Positions 38,061 to 47,384 of a DNA stretch of 64,000 nucleotides are shown here, one piece after another. The translations under genes were made by a program, and so were the position numbers. The notes below the pieces were generated by a model that saw only the letters and a program-made list of their open reading frames with translations, did no database searches and was not told the origin of the DNA. Every line of letters begins with the position of its first letter. Positions within the stretch are counted from its first letter, which is position 1. This DNA comes from RHLJ01 sp965222205 (GTDB lineage: Bacteria; Bacteroidota; Rhodothermia; Balneolales; Balneolaceae), in contig OZ244932.1 of assembly GCA_965222205.1 (NCBI GenBank), positions 2,356,001-2,420,000 of the forward strand. The letters run 5' to 3'.

Positions 38061-39407
38061 ATGAATAAGCAGACCGGTAAAGCACTTACACAAGCTCTTG
38101 AAAGCCTGCAGCAGTGGAAAGATTCATTCGGAAACTGGGATGTCGACCCATCGCTTTTACTTGCTGAGTCTAAAGTAGAAGCTGTATTTAACAACCTCTC
38201 AAAACGCTTAGAGGGAAATTATCCTTTCCATCACCCCGTTTATGCGGGGCAAATGTTGAAGCCACCCCACCCGATTGCCTGGGCAGCTTATGCTATGGCC
38301 ATGTCCATCAATCCGAATAACCATGCGCTGGATGGAGGCCCCCCTTCTTCCGAAATGGAAAAAGAGGTAATAGCAAAACTAGCCGGTTTTTTTGGATATG
38401 GTGATCAGTTCCTTGGACATTTAACCTCAAGCGGAACTATAGCGAACCTCGAAGCTCTTTGGATAGCAAGAAAATATCATCCAAATAAAAAAATAGCCTT
38501 TTCCCAAAACGCACACTACACCCACGGCAGAATGTGTGAGGTTTTGGGTGTAGAATCAAAGACTGTTTCTGTTCTTGAAAACGGAAATTTTAATCTGGAA
38601 TCTATCAAGCCAACAGAAATTGGAACCATTGTGGTTACTTTAGGAACCACCGGACTTGGTGAAGTAGAACCGCTGCACCAAATACTTCCCTGGGCAAAGG
38701 AGCATGACATTCGAATTCACATTGATGCAGCCTACGGAGGTTTTTTCAGAACTCTGAAGGATTCTGACTTGATTGACGGAACCAGCTGGAATCTGATGCA
38801 GGAAGCCGACAGTATTGTAGTCGATCCTCATAAACACGGACTTCAACCTTATGGATGTGGAGCCGTTCTCTTTAAGAATCCGGAAGTTGGAAAATTCTAC
38901 AAACACGATTCTCCCTATACCTACTTCACTTCAGAAGAACTTCACTTAGGTGAAATCAGTCTGGAATGTTCCCGTGCCGGAGCAGCAGCAGTTGCTCTCT
39001 GGGCAACATTAGAATGTTTTGCGCTTGAAGAAAAAGAAGGTTTTGGACCCATTTTAGCCAAGTGCAGACAAGCCGCCCTAAATGGGTATTTGTTAATCGT
39101 TAATAGTGAGAAACTGATGCCATACAAGAAGCCAGAGCTGGATATACTCACCTACTTTCCTGTCAACGAATCAACAATTAACGTCTCGGAGATTTCTGCA
39201 CTTTCTAAACAGGTATTCCAAGCGGGGATGCGCGATCAATCCTTTTATCTTTCTTTGTGCAAAGTCCCTAGTTCAACGTTTACTCAGCTCCATCCTCAAT
39301 TTACTGCTGATGACGATCAGGTAACTATCCTTAGAAGTGTATTAATGAGACCGGAACAAGCTGATTTTATTAAAGAGTTGATACTAAGAATTGAATCTCA
39401 TTTTTAG
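38061..39407 (+). CDS. Pyridoxal-dependent decarboxylase (group II, Glu/Tyr decarboxylase-like)
   Basis: 448 aa, fold type I PLP enzyme. Cofactor residues: K258 in VVDPHKHGLQPYG (Schiff base lysine), D222 in IHIDAAYGGFF (pyridine nitrogen) and LTSSGTIANLEALW (phosphate loop). The N-terminus FHHPVYAGQMLKPPHPIAWAAYAMAMSINPNNHALDGGP matches the aromatic/glutamate decarboxylase family. In these organisms the true substrate is uncertain. It starts 5 nt after the second DUF3078 gene and its stop overlaps the convergent RidA gene by 4 nt. Confidence 0.9.
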   Translation: MNKQTGKALTQALESLQQWKDSFGNWDVDPSLLLAESKVEAVFNNLSKRLEGNYPFHHPVYAGQMLKPPHPIAWAAYAMAMSINPNNHALDGGPPSSEMEKEVIAKLAGFFGYGDQFLGHLTSSGTIANLEALWIARKYHPNKKIAFSQNAHYTHGRMCEVLGVESKTVSVLENGNFNLESIKPTEIGTIVVTLGTTGLGEVEPLHQILPWAKEHDIRIHIDAAYGGFFRTLKDSDLIDGTSWNLMQEADSIVVDPHKHGLQPYGCGAVLFKNPEVGKFYKHDSPYTYFTSEELHLGEISLECSRAGAAAVALWATLECFALEEKEGFGPILAKCRQAALNGYLLIVNSEKLMPYKKPELDILTYFPVNESTINVSEISALSKQVFQAGMRDQSFYLSLCKVPSSTFTQLHPQFTADDDQVTILRSVLMRPEQADFIKELILRIESHF

Positions 39408-39928
39408 TCTTCCTTTACCTCAACAATCACTTCAATCTCAACAGCAAGGTTTACTGGAAGAGAGTTCATTCCAACTGCGGATCGTGCGTGCCTGCCTTTT
39501 TCACCAAAAATTTCAACCATAAAGTCGGAATAGCCGTTAATCACCTGAGAGTGTTGACTAAATTCTGAAGTTGTGTTTACCATTCCCAACACTTTAACAA
39601 CCCGGACGACTTTTGATAAATCACCGATTTCTTTTTTTATTACCGCCAGATGTTGTAAAGCTATTGTTTTTGCTGCTTCATACCCTTCCTCCACTGTTAA
39701 ATCACTCCCAACCTTTCCTGTAATACGTGTGCCATCCGAATTCCTTGATCCTTTACCGGCCAGGAAAAGCAAATTTCCGGAACGAACCACATCCACATAG
39801 TTTGCAATAGGAGGTGATATTTCAGGCAGTTCTATGCCGAGTTCCTTCAATTTTTGCTCGGGGGTCATTTCCTGCGCAACCAGATTTAATGATATTAGCA
39901 GAAAAAAGAGAAGGAAAGTAGTCTTCAT
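39404..39928 (-). CDS. Exported RidA family protein
   Basis: 174 aa from the ATG at 39928, which gives the signal peptide MKTTFLLFFLLISLNLVAQ; the longer frame from 39967 would bury it. The RidA/YjgF fold is shown by GNLLFLAGKGSR, the trimer-contact region and the ligand pocket HARSAVGMNSLPVNLAVEIEVIVEV with the conserved arginine and glutamate. RidA proteins deaminate reactive enamines or imines in the cytoplasm; an exported form must do something else or act on an external metabolite (inference). It overlaps the PLP decarboxylase 3' end by 4 nt. Confidence 0.9.
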   Translation of the reverse strand: MKTTFLLFFLLISLNLVAQEMTPEQKLKELGIELPEISPPIANYVDVVRSGNLLFLAGKGSRNSDGTRITGKVGSDLTVEEGYEAAKTIALQHLAVIKKEIGDLSKVVRVVKVLGMVNTTSEFSQHSQVINGYSDFMVEIFGEKGRHARSAVGMNSLPVNLAVEIEVIVEVKED

Positions 39929-39975
39929 TGTTGAAGTATTTCTTATAGGTTGATCGGGAAAGTACAAAAAAGAAA

Positions 39976-40000
39976 CACTCCAACGCAGAGCATTGGAGTG
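39976..40000. repeat. REP-like hairpin, copy 1 (CTCCAACGCAGAGCATTGGAG)
   Basis: Stem CACTCCAA/TTGGAGTG around loop CGCAGAGCA. The loop is the exact reverse complement of that of the hairpin at 55209-55243, so the same element occurs twice in opposite orientation. Confidence 0.7.
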
Positions 40001-40095
40001 AGTTCAGAATTCTACTATGACACACCCCTCTCGCCTTCAGCGAAGTTCTGGACTTTAGAAATTAGATAACCTGCTGTTGCAGACAGGTTCAATGA

Positions 40096-40152
40096 GTTAA
40101 TTATGAACAATAAATTCAAAATTTAGAATTCATCATTCATAATTTTAAAACC
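40096..40152. repeat. AT-rich quasi-palindrome
   Basis: Words AATTATGAA, AAATTCAAAATTTAGAATTC and ATTCATAATT are arranged as imperfect inverted repeats downstream of the aldehyde dehydrogenase stop. It could end that transcript but no clean stem plus T-run is seen. Confidence 0.4.
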
Positions 40153-40172
40153 ATTCTTAATTAATCATCGAA

Positions 40173-41681
40173 TCAAACATCAAAAGAAATGCCCTGTGCC
40201 AGCGGTAGCTCATCTCCCCAGTTGATGGTATTGGTCTGGCGACGCATATAGGCTTTCCAGGCATCGGAACCGGATTCACGTCCACCTCCTGTTTCCTTCT
40301 CACCACCAAAAGCACCGCCAATTTCAGCACCACTTGTCCCAATGTTTACATTTGCAATTCCACAGTCGGAACCGTGCGCACTAACAAAGTTTTCAGCTTC
40401 ACGCATATTCAGCGTAAACATCGCAGAACTAAGCCCCTGCTTAACTCCGTTATGGTAGCTCATCGCTTCCTCAATGGTTTTGTATTTGATGAGGTATAAA
40501 ATCGGAGCAAAGGTTTCTTCCTGAACAATCTTGTATTCGTTTTTCACTTCAGCAAGAGCCGGACGAACGAAATGGCCTTCACGATCTAATACTTCGCCAC
40601 CATAAATTACTTTACCGCCTTCTTTTTTGATTTGCTTGAGTGCTTTCTGCATAGCATCCACAGCAAGTTCGTCAATAAGCGGACCCACTAAGGTATCAGG
40701 ATCCAGTGGATCACCAATGGTTACGTTTTCATAGATACTAATCAGTCGCTCTTTTACCTGATCGTAGACTGATTCGTGAATAATCAAACGACGAGTTGAA
40801 GTACATCGCTGACCACATGTACCTACCGCACCAAATACCGTAGCTCGAATTGCCATTTCAATATCAGCGTTCTCAGAAATAACGATAGCGTTGTTTCCGC
40901 CAAGCTCCAGAATCGTCTTTCCAAGTCGACCGCCTACCGTTTTGGCTACTTCTTTCCCCATACGAATAGAACCTGTAGCAGAAATAAGAGGAATGCGTTC
41001 GTCTTCTGTCATCCACTCTCCTACCTCACGGTCTCCGGTAACAAGATTAAAGATACCTTCCGGCAGATCATTTTCTTTAAGTACTTTTGCGACAATCTTT
41101 TGAATTGCCACCCCACAAAGTGGAGTTTTTTCTGAGCCTTTCCAGATCATCACATCTCCACAAACAGCTGCAATCATGGCATTCCAACTCCAAACGGCAA
41201 CAGGAAAGTTAAAGGCAGAAATTATTCCCACTATACCAAGTGGATGCCATTGCTCGTACATCCGATGTTGCGGGCGTTCGCTATGCATTGTTAGTCCATA
41301 TAATTGTCGGCTTAAACCTACCGAAAAATCACAAATATCGATCATTTCCTGTACTTCACCTAACCCTTCCTGATTGATCTTGCCCATTTCATAAGCAACA
41401 AGTTTTCCCAGAGGTTCTTTAAACTCCCTAAGCTTCTGGCCAATCTGGCGAACAATCTCCCCGCGCTGTGGGGCAGGCATTTGCCTCCATACTTTGAATG
41501 CTTCCTGAGCAGTAGTCACTACTTCTTCATACTGCTCTTTTGTGGTAACCGATACATTCGCAATCTTCTTCCCGTCTACAGGTGTGTGACTGCTAATCAC
41601 ATCTTTGCTTTCTAAATATTTTTGTCCTGTACTTGTTCCGGCGTTTACACCTTCGATGCCTAATTTCTTTAAAAAATTCAT
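40173..41681 (-). CDS. Aldehyde dehydrogenase, ALDH7 (alpha-aminoadipic semialdehyde dehydrogenase-like)
   Basis: 502 aa. NAD(P)-dependent oxidation of an aldehyde to the acid. The catalytic cysteine is C293 in GTCGQRCTSTRR and the general base E259 in ILELGGNNAIV; WHPLGIVGIISAFNFPVAVWSWNAMIA is the cofactor-entry block of ALDH7 enzymes, and the C-terminus GGAFGGEKETGGGRESGSDAWKAYMRRQTNTINW is diagnostic for that subgroup. The usual role is lysine catabolism (L-aminoadipate semialdehyde to aminoadipate), with a possible stress-protective role. No other lysine-degradation gene is adjacent. Confidence 0.92.
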   Translation of the reverse strand: MNFLKKLGIEGVNAGTSTGQKYLESKDVISSHTPVDGKKIANVSVTTKEQYEEVVTTAQEAFKVWRQMPAPQRGEIVRQIGQKLREFKEPLGKLVAYEMGKINQEGLGEVQEMIDICDFSVGLSRQLYGLTMHSERPQHRMYEQWHPLGIVGIISAFNFPVAVWSWNAMIAAVCGDVMIWKGSEKTPLCGVAIQKIVAKVLKENDLPEGIFNLVTGDREVGEWMTEDERIPLISATGSIRMGKEVAKTVGGRLGKTILELGGNNAIVISENADIEMAIRATVFGAVGTCGQRCTSTRRLIIHESVYDQVKERLISIYENVTIGDPLDPDTLVGPLIDELAVDAMQKALKQIKKEGGKVIYGGEVLDREGHFVRPALAEVKNEYKIVQEETFAPILYLIKYKTIEEAMSYHNGVKQGLSSAMFTLNMREAENFVSAHGSDCGIANVNIGTSGAEIGGAFGGEKETGGGRESGSDAWKAYMRRQTNTINWGDELPLAQGISFDV

Positions 41682-41724
41682 TTTCTGATCTATGATTCAA
41701 ATTTCTGATAAAGATAGTTATTTA

Positions 41725-41795
41725 AGAATTCAGATTTTAGAATACAGTGTTATTTAGTTCCGCCAAAAGTGATGTATCCTAAATTCTAAATTCTT
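41725..41795. repeat. Quasi-palindrome in a divergent promoter region
   Basis: AGAATTCAGATTTTAGAATAC (about 41725-41745) faces GTATCCTAAATTCTAAATTCT (about 41774-41794) across 28 nt, between the divergent aldehyde dehydrogenase and RNA methylase genes. Promoters for both must lie here. Confidence 0.5.
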
Positions 41796-41806
41796 ATCCT
41801 TTATCT

Positions 41807-42571
41807 ATGAAAGAAGCCTCTAAAGCCCAAATTAAACTCTTACGGAAACTCTCTCAAAGAAAGTATCGCGAAAAGGAACAGTTGTTTATTGTGGAAGGAG
41901 AGCGTGCAGTTGAGCAGGTTTTGGAAAATGATGTTCTCGAAGTTGAGAGTGTTTTTGTAGAAGAAAGTAAGGCGAATAACTATCCTATGTTCACTAATAG
42001 CTTTTCTTTGGCCAAAAGTGCTTTTAATGAACTGGCGGATACTGAAACTCCTCAGGGAGTGCTCGCTCTTTGCAAAATGCCGGAACCAATTTCTGTTGAT
42101 CAACTTCAAGAGCTTGAAGACGGTGTAATTATTGCCACTGATTCCATCCAGGATCCCGGAAATCTGGGTACTATAATTCGTACCTCCTGTTGGTTTGGGA
42201 GTAAAGTGTTACTTCATGGAAAAGGAACTGTAGACGTATTCAATCCTAAGGTAGTAAGAAGTACCGCAGGAGCAACCGGATTGCTTCCCTTTATTTCCGG
42301 AGATTTAGAGTACTTGTTGGATAAACTTGAAACATCAGGATGGAATGTACTTCTTCTGGATGGAAATCCGGGAGCCACGCCAATTAGATCTATCCCCAAA
42401 AAAGAAAAGACGGTGTTGGTAGTTGGTAATGAAGCCAACGGAGTAGCCCCATCCCTTATCACCCCAAAAAGAAGGCGCGTACTAATTCCTTCAACGAGTA
42501 ATTCATCAGCTGTTGAGAGCCTTAATGCAGCGGTCGCCTTGAGCATAGCCCTGTGGAGTGTTAATAATTAA
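41807..42571 (+). CDS. TrmH/SpoU-type RNA methyltransferase
   Basis: 254 aa. An N-terminal RNA-binding substrate domain (about 1-90: KYREKEQLFIVEGERAVEQVLE) precedes a SPOUT methylase domain. SpoU motifs: ATDSIQDPGNLGTIIRTS (motif 1), VLVVGNEANGVAPSL (motif 2) and VLIPSTSNSSAVESLNAAVALSIALW (motif 3, SAM-binding knot). It 2'-O-methylates a ribose in rRNA or tRNA; the exact target cannot be assigned. Stands alone on the plus strand. Confidence 0.93.
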   Translation: MKEASKAQIKLLRKLSQRKYREKEQLFIVEGERAVEQVLENDVLEVESVFVEESKANNYPMFTNSFSLAKSAFNELADTETPQGVLALCKMPEPISVDQLQELEDGVIIATDSIQDPGNLGTIIRTSCWFGSKVLLHGKGTVDVFNPKVVRSTAGATGLLPFISGDLEYLLDKLETSGWNVLLLDGNPGATPIRSIPKKEKTVLVVGNEANGVAPSLITPKRRRVLIPSTSNSSAVESLNAAVALSIALWSVNN

Positions 42572-42740
42572 GTTGATAACTCTGCTTTAAATGCCAGGAA
42601 TTTCCTTTCCGGATTTTTTTTCAAATAGTTTTCCACATTCGTTGCATGTAGGGTTTTCAATTCATTAATTCAGAGAGCCGTTCTTTAACATCATCTACAG
42701 AAGGCCAAAGGTTAAGCTTGAATTTAAACCAGATTTGCCC

Positions 42741-44072
42741 ATGCCGAAGAAGAAACCGAAGAAGATTTTCGTGCTCGATACTTCCGTTCTTTTATATGAC
42801 TATGAAGCCATAAAAAACTTTGAAAAAAATGACGTTGCAATACCGATAACAGTTCTCGAAGAACTGGATACTTTTAAAAAGGGGAACACAGTAACCAATT
42901 TACACGCCCGGGAATTCATCAGATATCTGGATGGAATTTCCGATGATAACATGCTGCTCGATTGGATTCCGTTAAATGGCAGGTCTCATGGCAACCTGAA
43001 AGTAATTACAAATGGAGGAGATCATGTGGATGCCAATCAGATGTTTGGCTCCAAAAAGAATGACCATGATATCATTAATGCAGCACTTCGGCTAAAATCT
43101 GAAAACCCTGATGAAAAGGTAATTCTTGTTTCGAAAGACATTAACCTTCGCCTCAAAGCACGGGCTCTTAATCTTGAAGCTGAGGATTATGAAACCGTTC
43201 AGGTAAAAAACATAGAACAACTCTATAAAGGAAAAACAGAACTTGTACTGGAAGATCCTTCTCTGATCGCTAAATTTTACGAGAAGGGGAAAATTAAACC
43301 CAAAGAACTGATGGAGGTTGCGCCGACAAGTAATCATTTCTATATCATGAAAAGTCATGGCTCTTCGGCGCTGGGTTGCTTCAATAAAAAGACCGGGCAT
43401 ATTGAAAAAATTGAGTCTGTAAATGCTTACGGCATTGTTCCTAAGAATGCGGAACAAACATTTGCCATGCATGCGCTTATGAATCCAAATATCATGCTTG
43501 CGAGCATCACCGGGTCTGCCGGTACAGGGAAAACATTACTTGCTCTTGCCAGCGCTCTGGAACAAAGAAGCGGATTCAAACAAATCTACCTGGCCAGGCC
43601 TATTGTTCCATTAAGTAATAAAGACATCGGGTACCTACCCGGAGATGCCAACCAGAAAATTGACCCATACATGCAGCCGCTTTGGGATAATCTGAGCTTC
43701 ATTAAAAACCAGTTTAAAGAAACCAGTAAACAATACAAGAAAATTGAAGAGATGCTGCAAACCGATAAACTCCGTATTGTGCCGTTGGCTTATATTCGCG
43801 GGCGGAGTTTGTCAAACGTGATTTTTATTGTGGATGAAGCCCAAAATCTTACCCCACACGAAATCAAGACCATCATTACACGTGCCGGAGAGAATACAAA
43901 GATTATTTTTACCGGAGACATTTTTCAAATTGATACTCCTTATCTGGATTCACAAAGCAACGGATTAGCATATTTGGTTGACCGAATGCATAACAACCCG
44001 ATTTATGCACATGTAAATTTGGAAAAAGGCGAGCGTTCGGAACTGGCTAATATTGCAAGCAAGCTTCTTTAA
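42741..44072 (+). CDS. PIN-PhoH fusion ATPase/ribonuclease (PhoH2 type)
   Basis: 443 aa from the ATG at 42741; a TTG two codons earlier is less likely. An N-terminal PIN nuclease domain (about 8-140; FVLDTSVLLYD, PITVLEELDTFKKG, NDHDIINAALRL with acidic metal ligands) is joined to a PhoH/RecD-like ATPase domain: Walker A GSAGTGKT (about 259-265) and Walker B VIFIVDEAQNL, then IFTGDIFQIDTPYLD. PhoH2 proteins unwind and cleave RNA in an ATP-dependent way. The strong terminator right after it marks its 3' end. Confidence 0.94.
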   Translation: MPKKKPKKIFVLDTSVLLYDYEAIKNFEKNDVAIPITVLEELDTFKKGNTVTNLHAREFIRYLDGISDDNMLLDWIPLNGRSHGNLKVITNGGDHVDANQMFGSKKNDHDIINAALRLKSENPDEKVILVSKDINLRLKARALNLEAEDYETVQVKNIEQLYKGKTELVLEDPSLIAKFYEKGKIKPKELMEVAPTSNHFYIMKSHGSSALGCFNKKTGHIEKIESVNAYGIVPKNAEQTFAMHALMNPNIMLASITGSAGTGKTLLALASALEQRSGFKQIYLARPIVPLSNKDIGYLPGDANQKIDPYMQPLWDNLSFIKNQFKETSKQYKKIEEMLQTDKLRIVPLAYIRGRSLSNVIFIVDEAQNLTPHEIKTIITRAGENTKIIFTGDIFQIDTPYLDSQSNGLAYLVDRMHNNPIYAHVNLEKGERSELANIASKLL

Positions 44073-44075
44073 CCA

Positions 44076-44102
44076 AAAAAGCCGGAATGCTCCGGCTTTT
44101 TT
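44076..44102. terminator. Bidirectional intrinsic terminator
   Basis: AGCCGGA (44081-44087), 4-nt loop ATGC, TCCGGCT (44092-44098), flanked by A5 and T5. It separates the convergent phoH-like and S9 peptidase genes and can serve both. Confidence 0.92.
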
Positions 44103-44105
44103 ATT

Positions 44106-46385
44106 CTAATTCGACCAACTTAAATCTGCACCGACTTCTTCAGAGCCTGTGATATCTGGTTGAAGGTTTTCAATCAGGTAGCTTAAACGAAGCTTTTGGT
44201 AATGCTGACCATAAGCGCCACGGATTCCATGTCGGTTGCCCGGATAAGTCATTAAGTCAAACTTCTTATCCGCTAAAATTAGCGCGTTTTGCAGTTGAAC
44301 TGTATTTCCAGGATGAACATTATTGTCAATGGTGCCGTGAACAAGCAAGAGTTTTCCTTTGAGATTTTCAGCATAGTTCATAGCAGATCCGTTTTCGTAA
44401 CCTTCAAGATTCGCCTGTGGAGTATTCATATAGCGCTCAGTATAAATGGTATCGTAGCTTCTCCAATCGGTTACCGGTGCTCCTGCAATTCCTACATGGA
44501 ATATTTCCGGATAACGAAGCATAAGCAATGAGGTAGCATATCCTCCGTAAGAATGCCCATATACGCCTACCCGACTTTCATCCGCATAATCACGCTTGGT
44601 AATTTCTTTTACCACATGTGCATAATCATCAATCTCAATACTTCCAAGCTTACCGTAGTGCAAAGTTGCAAATTCTTTACCTCGATTCCCTGATCCCCGG
44701 TAATTTGCTCTTACTACAATAAAGCCGAGTTGCGCGAGTCGTTGGTATGCATCCGCGTTTTTATAGGTATTGGTTACATCCTGATACTCAGGTCCACCAT
44801 AGAGAGGGAGCACAACCGGGTATTTTTTGTTTGGGTCGAAATCGACAGGCTTATATACAAGTACCGGCAGGTCTTCCGAGCCATCGGCTGATTTAACAGT
44901 TACCAGCTCGGGCTTACGTAAATTATTTTCTTCGATGTTCTCAGTATCCGCTTTCAATAAATTGCGAATCAATTCCCCATTTGCAGAATAAAGGTTCACT
45001 TCATACGGATGATCAAAAGAAGAATAGCTATCGGTATAATACGTTGCGGCTTCGTTCATTGAGATAGTATGACGGCCCGGCTCATCCGTTAGTTTTTTCA
45101 TCCCGGTTCCATCAAAGTTGATCACATAAAAATAGCGATCAAGTCCCATATTTTGGTACCCGGTGAAGTATACTTTCTTACTCTTCTGATCTATGTTTTC
45201 TATACTCTCTACCGGCCACTCTCCATTTGTAACCTGATTGATCAGAGTCCCATCAAAGTTGTAGTGGTAGATATGGTTGTAACCGCTTATTTCAGAAGTC
45301 CAGATAAAGGTTTCATTATCCTCCAGTTGAATGAAATTATCATGCAGACTGATGTAAGCATCTTCTTTCTCTTCAAAGATTGTTCGAACCTTTTTTTCTT
45401 CTAAATCATAAGCCAGAAACTCCAGGTGATCCTGCTTACGGTTTAATCTTCTGAAAGTAAGTTCGCTACCATTATTTCTCCATATCGGCCGCACAATGTA
45501 CGTATCAGGACTGCTGTTTGTGGGTACCTGCTCAATCTCTCCGGATTCAATATCTACAATAAAAAGTTTTACGGTTGGATTTGGCTCCCCAGCTTTAGGA
45601 TATCTCATCAATTCCAAACCTGCCTCAAAATCAAGCTCATGAATCACCGGATACTGAAATACATCCACTTCGTTGTACTGAAGAAAAGCAATCTTGGAGT
45701 CATCGGGAGAAAACCAGTAAGCCTCTCGCTGTCCAAACTCTTCAGGATACACCCAACTAGGCTTCCCGTTCATTTTTTCTTCACTTCCGTACGTGAGTCT
45801 TTTTTCTTCTTTGGTTTCTGTATCGGCTACATATATATCATAGCCTTTTACGTAAGCAAAAGTTTTAAAGTCGTGCGAATACGTTCCGTTCCAAAGCTGA
45901 CTGGTTTCCATTCTACGCATCAGCTCATCGTCATACTTAAAACGTTCGATCTCAGGCTTATAAAGTTTTCTCAGGTCTTTATCATCCAAATGAAATAGAA
46001 AATCAGTTTCGTTTATTGTGAAGAAAATGGCTTCATTATCCATCACAAACTCAAAACTTTCAAATGGCAAAGCCTCCAGCTCGCTCATTGTGTCTTCATT
46101 ATACTGTTTTATCAGAGCTTGCTCAGTACTTTCATCAAAAAGAGGTGTTCGTTGCTGAGATCTCGGATCTACTTTATAGAATTCGACTCCATCTCCGGTA
46201 CTCTCGGTATCGAAATACCCCATATCCCCCGGTAGCCAGGAAAGGCCGTAAACTCCTTCATAATTCACAAACCCCTGTTCCCCCATCTCGGTGAATAAAT
46301 CAAGCCCTACACTCTGGGATACCCCCTGTTGGGCAAAAAGAAGTGCGCCGATCAGGATAAATGTACTTTTAACTGCTCTTTTCAT
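44106..46385 (-). CDS. S9 family peptidase (dipeptidyl peptidase IV-like), exported
   Basis: 759 aa from the ATG at 46385, giving signal peptide MKRAVKSTFILIGALLFAQQGVSQ. An N-terminal eight-bladed beta-propeller (about 40-490, with the DPP IV block KPSWVYPEEFGQREAYWFSPDDSKIAFLQYNE supplying the Glu pair that binds the substrate N-terminus) precedes the alpha/beta hydrolase domain with catalytic S612 (GHSYGG), D687 (HGTIDNNVH) and H719 (GNRHG). It cleaves X-Pro or X-Ala dipeptides from peptide N-termini in the periplasm or at the cell surface. Confidence 0.95.
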   Translation of the reverse strand: MKRAVKSTFILIGALLFAQQGVSQSVGLDLFTEMGEQGFVNYEGVYGLSWLPGDMGYFDTESTGDGVEFYKVDPRSQQRTPLFDESTEQALIKQYNEDTMSELEALPFESFEFVMDNEAIFFTINETDFLFHLDDKDLRKLYKPEIERFKYDDELMRRMETSQLWNGTYSHDFKTFAYVKGYDIYVADTETKEEKRLTYGSEEKMNGKPSWVYPEEFGQREAYWFSPDDSKIAFLQYNEVDVFQYPVIHELDFEAGLELMRYPKAGEPNPTVKLFIVDIESGEIEQVPTNSSPDTYIVRPIWRNNGSELTFRRLNRKQDHLEFLAYDLEEKKVRTIFEEKEDAYISLHDNFIQLEDNETFIWTSEISGYNHIYHYNFDGTLINQVTNGEWPVESIENIDQKSKKVYFTGYQNMGLDRYFYVINFDGTGMKKLTDEPGRHTISMNEAATYYTDSYSSFDHPYEVNLYSANGELIRNLLKADTENIEENNLRKPELVTVKSADGSEDLPVLVYKPVDFDPNKKYPVVLPLYGGPEYQDVTNTYKNADAYQRLAQLGFIVVRANYRGSGNRGKEFATLHYGKLGSIEIDDYAHVVKEITKRDYADESRVGVYGHSYGGYATSLLMLRYPEIFHVGIAGAPVTDWRSYDTIYTERYMNTPQANLEGYENGSAMNYAENLKGKLLLVHGTIDNNVHPGNTVQLQNALILADKKFDLMTYPGNRHGIRGAYGQHYQKLRLSYLIENLQPDITGSEEVGADLSWSN

Positions 46386-46533
46386 AAGAATGATGTTTGA
46401 TAACAATTTGATTTAAGATGGATAAGATAATCGGACTAATCCTAAAGACGAAATCAAAAGAAGTAAATTGGGATCGGAAATTAGCCATAAAATATATTGT
46501 CGTTAATACGTATGGCTTTTACATTTATCCGCT

Positions 46534-47268
46534 ATGAAACCATTTCTTCTGCTACAACATCGCTATTTAGACGAAGCCTCGAATAATGAGTACGAAGCTG
46601 TGCTCCATTATGGTATGCTGGAGCCTGAAAAATTGGTTAGAATCCGGATGGAGCAACAAAGTATTTCCGATATCAATCCTCTGGGTTTTAGTGGGATTAT
46701 CACCGGAGGCGGACCTGCAAATATAAGCGATGCCGATAAAGACAAGTCTGCTGCTCAAGCCCGTTTCGAAGCAGAATTGAATACACTTTATGATATTATT
46801 TTCAGAGAGGATATTCCCTATTTGGGAATGTGTTACGGTATGGGTTCTATTACCCGGTATTTGGGTGGAGAGGTTTCTAAGAAACAGTTTGGTGAACCAG
46901 TAGGAAGTGTTCAAATTAACCTAGAGGCATCAATAAAAGATCCAATTCTGAAAAATATCCCCGCTTCGTTCGCAGCTTTTGCAGGGCACAAAGAGTCATG
47001 TCAGTCGTTGCCTGATGGAGCAGTTTTACTGGCAAGTTCTTCTTCTTGCCCCGTTCAGATGATCCGGTGTAAGCAAAATATCTATGCTACCCAATTTCAC
47101 CCTGAACTGGATGTGAACGGAATCATCCTCAGAATCCGTGCTTACATCAATCATGGCTATTTTGATCCAAACGAAGCCGAATTGCTAATCAATTCTGTTA
47201 AAAATGAACGCATTCTTTACCCTCAGAAAATCTTAGAGAACTTTGTTACCTATTATAGTAGAGAATGA
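46534..47268 (+). CDS. Class I glutamine amidotransferase-like protein
   Basis: 244 aa. Triad-type amidotransferase fold with nucleophile C100 in YLGMCYGMG and H189/E191 in TQFHPELD; the oxyanion strand FSGIITGGGPANI is typical. It resembles GMP-synthase-like stand-alone GATases, which hydrolyse glutamine or act as gamma-glutamyl hydrolases. No synthetase partner is adjacent, so the substrate is open. It sits alone between the divergent S9 peptidase and a TonB-dependent receptor. Confidence 0.9.
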   Translation: MKPFLLLQHRYLDEASNNEYEAVLHYGMLEPEKLVRIRMEQQSISDINPLGFSGIITGGGPANISDADKDKSAAQARFEAELNTLYDIIFREDIPYLGMCYGMGSITRYLGGEVSKKQFGEPVGSVQINLEASIKDPILKNIPASFAAFAGHKESCQSLPDGAVLLASSSSCPVQMIRCKQNIYATQFHPELDVNGIILRIRAYINHGYFDPNEAELLINSVKNERILYPQKILENFVTYYSRE

Positions 47269-47384
47269 TATAGGCTACATCCAGAACTGTTTTTGAAGTA
47301 CTCGTTAAAAAAACAGAACGCTCCCTGATAAAGTAATGTATTCATTGCCTGCAACTTAGTTGAAGCCTTCATAGTTTATGTTCC

